Assembly (NCBI RefSeq): GCF_002752655.1
Contig: NZ_CP023737.1
Coordinates: forward strand, 2,132,001-2,196,000
Source: Methylosinus trichosporium OB3b
GTDB lineage: Bacteria; Pseudomonadota; Alphaproteobacteria; Rhizobiales; Beijerinckiaceae
Length of the DNA: 64,000 nt
Direction of reading: 5' to 3'
Below, piece after piece: positions 17,433 through 24,466 of the stretch. Both the position numbers and the translations under genes were made by a program. The first letter of the stretch is position 1. Every line of letters begins with the position of its first letter. Under the pieces are notes generated by a model that was not told the origin of the DNA, made no database searches, and worked only from the letters and a program-made list of their open reading frames with translations.

Positions 17433-17474
17433 CTAGAGCGCTATCCGATCCAATTGGAGCGGATAGCGCTCTAG
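17433..17474. repeat. Perfect 15-bp inverted repeat, REP-like
   Basis: Arms CTAGAGCGCTATCCG (17433-17447) and CGGATAGCGCTCTAG (17460-17474) enclose a 12-nt loop that is itself palindromic (TCCAATTGGA). Such CTAGAGCGCT palindromes are common dispersed elements in Rhizobiales genomes as I remember them. Confidence 0.75.
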
Positions 17475-17499
17475 CGTTTTCGTTTGAGCGAATTCTCAT

Positions 17500-17523
17500 C
17501 GATCGAACGAGTCCGTTCGATCG
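17500..17523. repeat. Second palindrome next to the REP-like element
   Basis: CGATCGAAC (17500-17508) and GTTCGATCG (17515-17523) are perfect 9-bp arms with a 6-nt loop, 26 bp from the first palindrome. Together they may form one composite repeat. Confidence 0.55.
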
Positions 17524-17737
17524 GAAAGTGCTCCAGTTCGCCTCGCGACGCCGGACGCCCGGCGCGCGAAGGCGCTGTCCTCGCCCAATATCGTAGAGAC
17601 GGGCGGCGCGACAAGCGCGCCGTGACGCTCACGTGCGGATTTTGCGCGCAACGGCCGCTCTCGAGGCTCGGCTGGCAAGACTTGGGCGTCGCCCGATTAG
17701 CGGCGCTGACGATGCGAGACCGGGCGCGCAACGAAAA

Positions 17738-17763
17738 CCGGCCGGACCTTTCGGTCCGGCCGG
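17738..17763 (-). terminator. Intrinsic terminator of the pmoCAB operon
   Basis: On the minus strand: an 11-bp perfect stem CCGGCCGGACC / GGTCCGGCCGG with a GAAA tetraloop, followed by TTTTCG. It lies 29 bp after the pmoB stop. Outside the stem, runs of A/T on both sides could make it work in both directions. Confidence 0.85.
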
Positions 17764-17791
17764 CTTTTGTTCGGTATGATTTCGAAGTCGA

Positions 17792-19087
17792 TCAGGGCAT
17801 GTCGCCGGCGACGAACTTCGGAATGACCGGGCCGCCGATTTCGGTGGCGTAGCGCTTGCCCGACGGGCTGAAGAACATCAGCAGGCCGCCGATCTGGCTG
17901 TCCGTGTCATAGGCGAGGTCCGAGAGACGCTCGATGTCCCAACGGGCGTCCTGCACCTTGACTTCGATCGTCTTCGTCTCGCCGGGGGCGAGCGGGGTCG
18001 GATCGGTCGACAGGCCACGGTCGGCCAGCAGATAGTCCGGGAACTCCGGCTTGGTCGTGAACACGTCGGGGTTCAGGAAGCGCAGACCCGCCGCCGTATA
18101 CTCGCCGAGCTTCAGCGGCTCGTCGGTCTTGTTCGTCACCTTCACTTGGATCGTCAGCTCACGGCCCGGCACCTTGTAGACGCCGCCCTTGAGCTCGGCC
18201 GTCACCACATGCGGACCAACGCCGGCGGTGCCTTCCTCGATGATCGGCGTCAGCGGCTTCTGCAAGCCGGCCTGCAGCGGGATCGTGCGCGGGAAGGTGC
18301 TGTTCGTCACCGCATAGCCGATGATCGTCGCCAGGATCGTCACCGCGAGAACGATCGCGCCCACGCGACGGTCGTCATCGCCGATCTGCTCCTCGTCCTT
18401 GCCTTCGCTGATGCGAAGATAAGAAGCGATGATGCCCTTCTTGAAGAACCAGTAGAGGATCCAGGCCGCGGCCGCGATCATCCACGGGAAATGCCAGGCA
18501 TAGATGCGATCGATGCCATAGGTCTCGAGGTCCACGGTCGTGCCGTCGAGCAGCGTGACCGGATCCTTGAAGTCGGCCATGTCGCCCTTGATCTCGATCC
18601 ACTGGCCGGGTCCGATGATCGGACCGCCGCCTTCGACGTTGATCTGAGCATGGACGTGCCAGCGCCCGGCGCGGCGAGCCTTCAGATCGATCGAGAACGC
18701 ATAGTCCTTGCCGACCTCGAGCGACACCGAGCGCGGAGCGAACTGCTCGCCGATGAACTGCGCCGTGCGAACCAGAACCGGGCCGGGCTCGCCGGCGTTC
18801 AGGAACGACGACTTCGGATTGGCGACCGCCTGCGGCCACGCCGAGAAGACGTGAACCTTGCCCGACAGAACCATCGACTCGTTGACGTTCAGCGAGGTCT
18901 TCGACCACTTCACGTCATACCAGTTCAGCGTGCGCATGCGCAGAAACGCCTGCTGCGACTTCTCGCCGTGCGCTTCCGCCGGGGCCACCGAGGCCGCCGT
19001 CGCCGCGACCGCAGCCGCAACGCTCAGGCCGAGGAGCTTTCCGACCCGTCCGGTCGCCAGCTCGGCCATTCTCTCCAGAGCTTTCAT
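17792..19087 (-). CDS. pmoB: Particulate methane monooxygenase subunit B (alpha)
   Basis: A 431-residue protein. PmoB carries the soluble periplasmic cupredoxin domains of pMMO, which oxidises methane to methanol. A leader (LLGLSVAAAVAATAASVAPAEA) is followed directly by His40, the N-terminal copper ligand once processed; the other copper ligands are in RWHVHAQI (His144, His146). These positions match what I recall for Methylosinus trichosporium. Two membrane helices lie at about 198-215 (PWMIAAAAWILYWFF) and 241-262 (IVLAVTILATIIGYAV), then the second cupredoxin domain. It is the last gene of pmoCAB, 173 bp after pmoA, and is followed by a strong terminator. Expression is likely copper-dependent; this is known of the family, not seen. 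Confidence 0.98.
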   Translation of the reverse strand: MKALERMAELATGRVGKLLGLSVAAAVAATAASVAPAEAHGEKSQQAFLRMRTLNWYDVKWSKTSLNVNESMVLSGKVHVFSAWPQAVANPKSSFLNAGEPGPVLVRTAQFIGEQFAPRSVSLEVGKDYAFSIDLKARRAGRWHVHAQINVEGGGPIIGPGQWIEIKGDMADFKDPVTLLDGTTVDLETYGIDRIYAWHFPWMIAAAAWILYWFFKKGIIASYLRISEGKDEEQIGDDDRRVGAIVLAVTILATIIGYAVTNSTFPRTIPLQAGLQKPLTPIIEEGTAGVGPHVVTAELKGGVYKVPGRELTIQVKVTNKTDEPLKLGEYTAAGLRFLNPDVFTTKPEFPDYLLADRGLSTDPTPLAPGETKTIEVKVQDARWDIERLSDLAYDTDSQIGGLLMFFSPSGKRYATEIGGPVIPKFVAGDMP

Positions 19088-19182
19088 GTGAATCTACCTC
19101 CCAGTTTTCTCTTCGAGCCCGCCCTGTCCGCATCGCGGAGCGCCAGGCGGCCTCACTCGTCTTCTCCGGAGCGGCCCCTTCG

Positions 19183-19199
19183 CGGCGATCTCATCGCCG
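19183..19199 (-). other. Small hairpin in the pmoA-pmoB spacer
   Basis: CGGCGAT-CTC-ATCGCCG is a 7-bp stem in the 173-bp untranslated spacer between pmoA and pmoB. It has no U-tract. It may protect or process the message. Confidence 0.35.
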
Positions 19200-19260
19200 A
19201 TCCGGGAACCGCTCCTCGTCTTTTCCGAGGAACCAAAGAGAAGCTAATTGCTCTCTTCGA

Positions 19261-20019
19261 TCAGATCTTCTGGATCACCTTGGTGGTCGAATACCACTTA
19301 CCGACGAACCACCACAGGAAGTAGACCATCATCGACACGAAGCCCGAGAAGAACGCGGCCACCGGAACGACGTCCTTACCGAAGGTGCGCAGCGTGCCGC
19401 GCTCGACCATGCGGATATATTCCGGCATCGACGTGCGGACGAAGTGGAAGCCGACCAGATCCGCGAGGGACATCAGCTGACCATGCTGCTCCGTCGCCTG
19501 ATGCAGAGCCGCGATCGCCGGCCAGTTGTTCGGGTAGAACAGAAGGCCCCAGCCCAGCGAGCCCACAACCGCCGTGATCACATAGGAGCCCGACAGCAGC
19601 ATGATGATGTCCAGCCACAGCGCCGGAACCACCAGAGCGGACGGGAACACCAGGCTGATCGGGAAATAGGTCCAGCCCCAGAAGTTGCAGTAGCGGTTGA
19701 TCCACTCGCCGATCAGCAGGCCGAGGACCGCGAAGGTCGCGCCGAACGGCAGCTTGAAGTTCTCCCAGAAGAACGCCTGCGCCGCAGCGGCGAAGGTCAC
19801 GCCCAGGATCGGAACCACGGTCGGCCACATACGACGGTCTTTCCAGTCGACCCAGAAGTCCCAGTCGCCCGCCGTCAGCATGAAGTGAATGTGGTAGCCG
19901 CCCAGCACCGCCAGAAACAGCAGCGTCAGAAGCATCCAATCGGTGGTCTTGACGCATCCCGCCGCTTCCGCGACCGAATGGAAAGGCCCGATTGCCCCCC
20001 CGCTCTTCGATGTAGACAT
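19261..20019 (-). CDS. pmoA: Particulate methane monooxygenase subunit A (beta)
   Basis: A 252-residue integral membrane protein with seven hydrophobic helices. It contains the conserved pmoA segments GDWDFWVDWKDRRMWPT (the site of the common forward primer), GEWINRYCNFWGWTYFP, and GTLRTFGKDVVPVAAFF. FYPNNWPAIAALHQATEQHG is the type II PmoA1 form. Start: the ATG at 20019 with AAGGAGAAGAG upstream; an adjacent in-frame GTG is less likely. Second gene of pmoCAB, 244 bp after pmoC, and 173 bp before pmoB. The sequence fits the ordinary pMMO1, not the high-affinity pMMO2. Confidence 0.98.
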   Translation of the reverse strand: MSTSKSGGAIGPFHSVAEAAGCVKTTDWMLLTLLFLAVLGGYHIHFMLTAGDWDFWVDWKDRRMWPTVVPILGVTFAAAAQAFFWENFKLPFGATFAVLGLLIGEWINRYCNFWGWTYFPISLVFPSALVVPALWLDIIMLLSGSYVITAVVGSLGWGLLFYPNNWPAIAALHQATEQHGQLMSLADLVGFHFVRTSMPEYIRMVERGTLRTFGKDVVPVAAFFSGFVSMMVYFLWWFVGKWYSTTKVIQKI

Positions 20020-20218
20020 CACTCTTCTCCTTGGTGTCGGTCCGCCCGGCGGTTCCCGCCGCAGCCGTCGACCAGTCCCCGACTCTTCTCGCGCCGGGTT
20101 GTCTTTCGTGCCTCCCGCTCCCCTCTCTCCCGAACCCCGCCCGAGCCGGCCCCGCGTTGCGCGGCCGTTCGGACGAAGGTCCCGTTCAGGAGACTATCGG
20201 ATTGCGAGATGTCCGTGC

Positions 20219-20254
20219 GGACCGCCCGGCCCCTTAAAAAAAGTCGGGCGGTCC
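20219..20254 (-). other. Intercistronic hairpin between pmoC and pmoA
   Basis: Perfect 10-bp stem GGACCGCCCG / CGGGCGGTCC with a 16-nt loop, starting 9 bp after the pmoC stop. On the transcript it is not followed by U residues, so it is more likely a 3' stabiliser of a pmoC segment or partial attenuator than a terminator. Confidence 0.6.
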
Positions 20255-20263
20255 AATTCATCT

Positions 20264-21034
20264 TCAGCCGACCAGGGCCGCGACGCAGTCCTTGCCGATG
20301 AGGCGCTTGACGCCCATCAGGATCTGCAGAACGACGCCGAACACGCCGAGCGCCATCCAGCCGAAGAACACGAAGCCCCAATGCAGCGGAGCGACGAACA
20401 GCTCTTCCATGAACCAGAAGGTGTGGCCCCACTCGTTCAGGCCGACGTTCGGGATGATCATGAACGGGCCGATGGCGACGATCAGGAACGCCAGCGAGAA
20501 GCCATGAGCAAAATACGGAATGCGGGTCTTCGCATAGAAGAACGCGCCCACCGCCATGATCGAGTAGATCGGGTAGCTCATGTAGAACTCGATGATGTGC
20601 GACGGCGTGAAGTCCGTGTCGCGAATCACCGTCATGTGCCAGGTGCCGTCCTGCTCCGTGAAGAAGCTCGCGCCCCAGTAAATGGCGACGGCGTAGACCA
20701 CCAGCCACTCGACCAGGACCACGTGACGGCGCAGCTCCTCGCGCGGAGCGACCGCGTCGACGTTGCGGTCACGGGTCTTCCACAGCCAGCCGGCGAGCGC
20801 GAGGCCCGAAACCAGCTCCAGCGGAATCTCGGTCCAAAGGATCGACAGCCAATACGTCTGGAACTCCGGAGCGAACGAGTCGAGGCCCGCGCGCCAGCCG
20901 TAGATCTGCTCGTAAATGCGGACGATCAGATAGAAGATGTTCAGGCCGGCGACACCGACCCACATGCCACGCAGATCAACGATCGCGTCCGAGCCGGCGG
21001 CTGCGCCGGCTGTTGTCTCTGTTGTTACGCTCAT
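20264..21034 (-). CDS. pmoC: Particulate methane monooxygenase subunit C (gamma)
   Basis: A 256-residue membrane protein. The metal-site residues of PmoC are Asp129 (TEQDG), His133 (GTWHM) and His146 (FTPSH), which coincide with the numbering I recall for M. trichosporium OB3b. Several transmembrane helices are clear (LVVYAVAIYWGASFF, FSLAFLIVAIGPFMII, WGFVFFGWMALGVFGVV). The start MSVTTETT at 21034 is supported by TAGGAGGATTGAG directly upstream; the frame extends further but without family likeness. First gene of pmoCAB, transcribed with A and B, with a leader of about 300 nt to the promoter candidate at 21347-21375. Confidence 0.98.
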   Translation of the reverse strand: MSVTTETTAGAAAGSDAIVDLRGMWVGVAGLNIFYLIVRIYEQIYGWRAGLDSFAPEFQTYWLSILWTEIPLELVSGLALAGWLWKTRDRNVDAVAPREELRRHVVLVEWLVVYAVAIYWGASFFTEQDGTWHMTVIRDTDFTPSHIIEFYMSYPIYSIMAVGAFFYAKTRIPYFAHGFSLAFLIVAIGPFMIIPNVGLNEWGHTFWFMEELFVAPLHWGFVFFGWMALGVFGVVLQILMGVKRLIGKDCVAALVG

Positions 21035-21554
21035 CTCAATCCTCCTAAGTGCTCCCAGGGATTTCGAGGCGGCTCCTCGCGCTCCCCCCTCCCTGCGGGC
21101 GAACGCCTTCGTCTTGCCGGTTACGTGAAATATGCGCGTCGTCGCCGACGCGTCTTTCGACCTCCCGTCGCGCCGATCCTCGGTCACCCGAGCCCGGCGT
21201 TGTTCTTCTTTGTCGAAGACGAAGTCCCCAAAGCCGCCGCGCAGAACGAGCGCTCCTCCGAACGAAGCGCCCAGGATCCCCCCGAAACGCCCCGCCGAAA
21301 ACCCTCGTCCGGCGAGCCGCAACCATTTCCGTACGCGTCTTCAATGACAATATCTAATCAGGTAGGCTGTGACAATCTAATGAGCAGTTCTTCGTCTGCC
21401 GATAAGATGGCTAGATACGCTCGATAGCCATGCACAAGCCTACCCGAAACGCGCTTGATAGGGATTTTCTATATATTGATATAGCACTGAATATAAATGA
21501 TTTTTTTGTTTGCTTCGGCCGCTGTGTCGCGCCCTGCCCATAAGGCCAATAAAG
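21035..21554 (-). promoter_or_regulatory. pmoCAB leader and promoter region
   Basis: A 520-bp region without an ORF. The distal half (21340-21500) is AT-rich. A sigma-70-like promoter on the minus strand has TTGTCA (21370-21375) and TATTGT (21347-21352) with a 17-bp spacer; predicted start near 21340, about 306 nt before pmoC. Published type II pmo promoters lie at a similar distance, as I recall. Other AT-rich boxes nearby (21465-21500) are possible alternatives. Confidence 0.5.
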
Positions 21555-22088
21555 CTACCCTTTCAGGCTGCGGCTCTGTGGCTCAGGTTCGGGCGATGGA
21601 CATTCGTCCCAGGGAACGATCCCCTCCGCCGCACTCTGCTCCGCCGCCTCTGCGACGCTCACTCCGTCGAGCCGCAGATCGCCGGCGATCTCCGCCAGCG
21701 GCTTCAGCACGAAGGCGCGCGCGAATAGCTCCTTGTGCGGCAAGGTCAGCTCGGGATCGTCGAGCGTGTGGTCGCCGAGAAAGAGAATATCGACGTCGAT
21801 CAGACGCGGACCCCAGCGGCGCGTGGCCGCGCGACCCATATCGGCCTCGATGGTCTTGACGGCGGCCAGCAATTCGTAGGGCGAGAGCCGCGTCCAGCCG
21901 AGCGCGCAGGCGTTGGCGAAATCGCCCTGATCGAGATCGCCCCAGGGCGGCGTGCGATAGAGGCGCGAGACGGCGTCCAGAGTCGCGATCCCACGCGCGC
22001 CGACGAGCCGAATCGCCTCCCTGATATTGGCCGGCTTGTCGCCGAGATTGCTGCCGAAGCCGAAGCCGACGCGGGTCAGATCGCTCAT
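21555..22088 (-). CDS. folK: 2-amino-4-hydroxy-6-hydroxymethyldihydropteridine pyrophosphokinase
   Basis: A 177-residue HPPK. It transfers pyrophosphate from ATP to hydroxymethyldihydropterin in folate synthesis. Motifs: GFGSNLGDKPANIREAI at the N-terminus, LYRTPPWGDLDQGDFANA, and the signature RWGPRLIDVDILFLGD, followed by LPHKELFARAFVL. Its ATG overlaps the folP stop (ATGA), so translation is coupled. Third gene of the PCD-folP-folK operon and directly upstream of the pmo promoter region; read-through to pmoC is possible but not shown. Confidence 0.96.
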   Translation of the reverse strand: MSDLTRVGFGFGSNLGDKPANIREAIRLVGARGIATLDAVSRLYRTPPWGDLDQGDFANACALGWTRLSPYELLAAVKTIEADMGRAATRRWGPRLIDVDILFLGDHTLDDPELTLPHKELFARAFVLKPLAEIAGDLRLDGVSVAEAAEQSAAEGIVPWDECPSPEPEPQSRSLKG

Positions 22089-22924
22089 TTCGTCTCCTGC
22101 GGGCGCCGCCGCAACGTCTCCAGCACGGCGAAGGCCGCCTTGTGCTCGGCCGCGTCATGCACGCGGAACACATGCGCCCCCTCCATGGCGGCGATCAGAT
22201 TGGCGGCGATGGTGGCGATGAGCCGCGCATCGACCTCGGCGCCGAGCAGCGCGCCGAACAGGCGCTTGCGCGAGACGCCGATCAGGAGCGGCAGGCCGAA
22301 GCCGCGGAGCTCGGGGACCGCCCGCAGAGCGGCGAAATCCTGCTCGCGGGTCTTGCCGAAGCCGACGCCCGGATCGAGCAGGATGCGGCTCCTCGGAACG
22401 CCCGCCGATTCGGCGATGGCGAGCGAGCGCTCGAAGAAGCGGCGCATGTCGTCGACGATGTCGATGCTGTCGTCGACGCTCTCGCGATTATGCATGACGA
22501 CGACCCCCGCTCCCGCCTCGGCGATCGCAGGAGCCATGTCGGGATCGCGCTGCAGGCCCCAGATGTCGTTGACGACCGCCGCCCCGGCGGCGAGCGCGCG
22601 CCGCGCGGTCGCCGCCTTGTAGGTGTCGATCGAAACCGGCGCGCCGCACTCTTCGACGAGCGCCGCGAGCATGGGCCGGAGCCGCGCCCATTCCTCCTCC
22701 GCCGTGAGCGGCGTATGGCCGGGACGCGTCGATTCGGCCCCGACGTCGACAATGTCGGCGCCGTCGGCGACGAGCTTCTTGGCCTGCGTCAGCGCCGCCT
22801 GCGGCGCGAGGAAGCGCCCGCCGTCGGAAAAGGAATCGGGCGTCACATTGACGATGCCCATGATCACCGGCCGCGTTCCGATGAGCGAGAAGAATCGCTC
22901 GCGCGACGCGTTCGTCGTCGTCAC
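22085..22924 (-). CDS. folP: Dihydropteroate synthase
   Basis: A 279-residue TIM-barrel enzyme that joins pterin pyrophosphate and p-aminobenzoate. Motifs: IMGIVNVTPDSFSDGGRF, DVGAESTRPGHTPLTAEEE, PVSIDTYKA, AAVVNDIWG, and VGVSRKRLFG-type LIGVSRKRLFGALLG near the C-terminus. Start is GTG at 22924, with CGGAGAAA upstream. It sits 33 bp after the PCD gene and overlaps folK. In a methanotroph that also makes H4MPT, folate and H4MPT pathways share pterin precursors. Confidence 0.96.
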   Translation of the reverse strand: MTTTNASRERFFSLIGTRPVIMGIVNVTPDSFSDGGRFLAPQAALTQAKKLVADGADIVDVGAESTRPGHTPLTAEEEWARLRPMLAALVEECGAPVSIDTYKAATARRALAAGAAVVNDIWGLQRDPDMAPAIAEAGAGVVVMHNRESVDDSIDIVDDMRRFFERSLAIAESAGVPRSRILLDPGVGFGKTREQDFAALRAVPELRGFGLPLLIGVSRKRLFGALLGAEVDARLIATIAANLIAAMEGAHVFRVHDAAEHKAAFAVLETLRRRPQETK

Positions 22925-22957
22925 TGGATTTCTCCGAAGATGAAGCGAGCGCTCAGC

Positions 22958-23332
22958 TCAGTCGTATTTGATATAGGCGAAACGCTGGTCGCTCTCCGGC
23001 GTCCCCTCGAGCGCCCCGCCCTCCTGGCCCGGCCGCCAGCAGACGACGTCCTCGATTCTGCGCGCGAGCTCGAAGTCCTTGTCGGTAATACCCTTGGCCG
23101 TATGGGTCATCAACCGCACCTCGAGCCAGGCATAGGATAGAGTGATGTCCGGATGGTGCCAGGCTGCCTCGGCGAGATGGCCGATCGTGTTGACGGCCAT
23201 CAGCGTGCCCTTCCAGCCGTGGGTCTTGTATTTGCGGCGGATCCAGCCGTTCTCGAGCCGCCAGCGCGGCAGCTCGGCCGCGAGGCGGGCCGTGACCTCG
23301 TCCTCGGTAAAGACGCGCTCCTCTTTCGCCAT
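22958..23332 (-). CDS. 4a-hydroxytetrahydrobiopterin dehydratase (PCD/DCoH)-like protein
   Basis: A 124-residue protein with the PCD active-site region AEAAWHHPDITLSYAWLEVRLMTHTAKGITDKDFELA (quoted pieces: WHHPDITLSY, THTAKGIT, DKDFELA). The His-His-Pro and later His are the family catalytic residues. The start is the ATG at 23332; the frame continues upstream only as the antisense of the beta-RFAP synthase gene. First gene of the folP-folK operon and divergent from beta-RFAP synthase. PCD-like proteins have been linked to H4MPT synthesis in methylotrophs; that role here is inference. Confidence 0.9.
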   Translation of the reverse strand: MAKEERVFTEDEVTARLAAELPRWRLENGWIRRKYKTHGWKGTLMAVNTIGHLAEAAWHHPDITLSYAWLEVRLMTHTAKGITDKDFELARRIEDVVCWRPGQEGGALEGTPESDQRFAYIKYD

Positions 23333-23494
23333 CTCGTCCCCTCCTCGTCTCGGCCGGCGCGCGGGCTCTTGCCTTCGCACGCGCGGCGCCTTACTCGGCC
23401 TTTTCGCATCGCGCCAGCGCCTCGAGGGTTGCCGGCGCGCGCCGGGAAGCGAGATATAGCGGAAAATCCGCGAGAAGTCTGAAAACGAGGCGCC

Positions 23495-24463
23495 ATGCCG
23501 ACCAGAGTGAGCGTCGCCGCCGCTGCGAGACTGCACCTCGGCTTTCTCGACATGAACGGCGCCCTCGGCCGCAAATTCGGCGGGCTCGGGCTGTCGATTG
23601 ATGCGCCGGCGACTAGGCTGACGCTGGAACATGCGGAAACAACGAGCGTTTTCGGCCCCGACGCCGAACGCGCGGCCGCTCTGCTCGAGCGCGCCGCCGC
23701 CGCCCATGCGCCCGGCAGGCGGTATCGGCTCGTCATGGAGGAGGCCATTCCGCCGCATTCCGGGCTCGGCTCGGGCACGCAGCTGGCGCTGGCGGTCGCC
23801 GCGGCGCTGCGACGGCTCGAGGATCTGCCACAGGATGTCGAGGCCGACGCTGCGCTGTTGCAGCGCGGCGCCCGCTCCGGCCTCGGCGCCGGGCTGTTCT
23901 CGCGCGGCGGGCTGGTGGTGGATGGGGGCCGCGGCGCCGCGACGCGGACGCCGCCGGTCGTCTCCCGCCTGCCGTTCCCGCCCGACTGGCGCATTCTCCT
24001 CGTCTCGGACCCAACCGCGGTCGGCCTGCACGGCGCAGAGGAGCGCAAGGCCTTCGCCGAGCTGCCGGCCTTTTCCGAGACCGACGCCGGACGGCTCTGC
24101 CGACTGGTGCTGATGCAGGCGCTGCCAGCGGCGTCCGAGGCGGATTTTGCGGGTTTCGGCGCGGCGATCACCGAGATTCAGGCCATTGTCGGCGATTATT
24201 TCGCTCCGGCGCAGGGCGGGCGGCGTTTCACCAGCGCGGCGGTGGAGCGTCTGCTCGCCGGGCTCGCCGAGGCGGGCGCGACCGGCGTCGGCCAGACCTC
24301 CTGGGGCCCGACCGGCTTCGCCTTCGCGCCGAGCGAGGCGGAGGCGCAGCGGCTCGCCGCGCGCGCCCGCGACATGAGCGCGGCGCACGGGCTGACGATC
24401 GCGGTCGTGGCGGGGCTCGACAAAGGCGCGAAGATCGACGCCGTCTATGCGCGGATCGCCTGA
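23495..24463 (+). CDS. mptG: Beta-ribofuranosylaminobenzene 5'-phosphate synthase
   Basis: A 322-residue GHMP-kinase-superfamily protein. It joins phosphoribosylpyrophosphate and 4-hydroxy- or 4-aminobenzoate as the first committed step to methanopterin, which methylotrophs use for formaldehyde oxidation. Motifs: AARLHLGFLDMNGALGR at the N-terminus, the Gly/Ser loop IPPHSGLGSGTQLALAVA, GARSGLGAGLFSRGGLVVDG, and GQTSWGPTGFAF near the C-terminus. Length fits the family. It is divergent from the PCD-folP-folK operon (162 bp apart), so C1-carrier genes are grouped. Confidence 0.93.
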   Translation: MPTRVSVAAAARLHLGFLDMNGALGRKFGGLGLSIDAPATRLTLEHAETTSVFGPDAERAAALLERAAAAHAPGRRYRLVMEEAIPPHSGLGSGTQLALAVAAALRRLEDLPQDVEADAALLQRGARSGLGAGLFSRGGLVVDGGRGAATRTPPVVSRLPFPPDWRILLVSDPTAVGLHGAEERKAFAELPAFSETDAGRLCRLVLMQALPAASEADFAGFGAAITEIQAIVGDYFAPAQGGRRFTSAAVERLLAGLAEAGATGVGQTSWGPTGFAFAPSEAEAQRLAARARDMSAAHGLTIAVVAGLDKGAKIDAVYARIA

Positions 24464-24466
24464 GTC

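Larger units (their letters stand above)
17412..17737. other. Gene-free region between pmo terminator and HD gene
   Basis: About 325 bp with no supported ORF. It holds two palindromes (17433-17474 and 17500-17523). The remainder is GC-rich without clear features; the promoter for the HD operon must lie here or within the palindromes. Confidence 0.6.

Noticed and set aside
17792..21034. High-affinity pMMO2 (pmoCAB2) instead of the standard form
   Set aside because: PmoA keeps the type II pMMO1 segments such as GDWDFWVDWKDRRMWPT and the PNNWPAIAALHQATEQHG region; PmoB and PmoC ligands match the conventional enzyme.
23333..24388. Apparent N-terminal extension of the PCD-like protein
   Set aside because: Complement of the beta-RFAP synthase gene.
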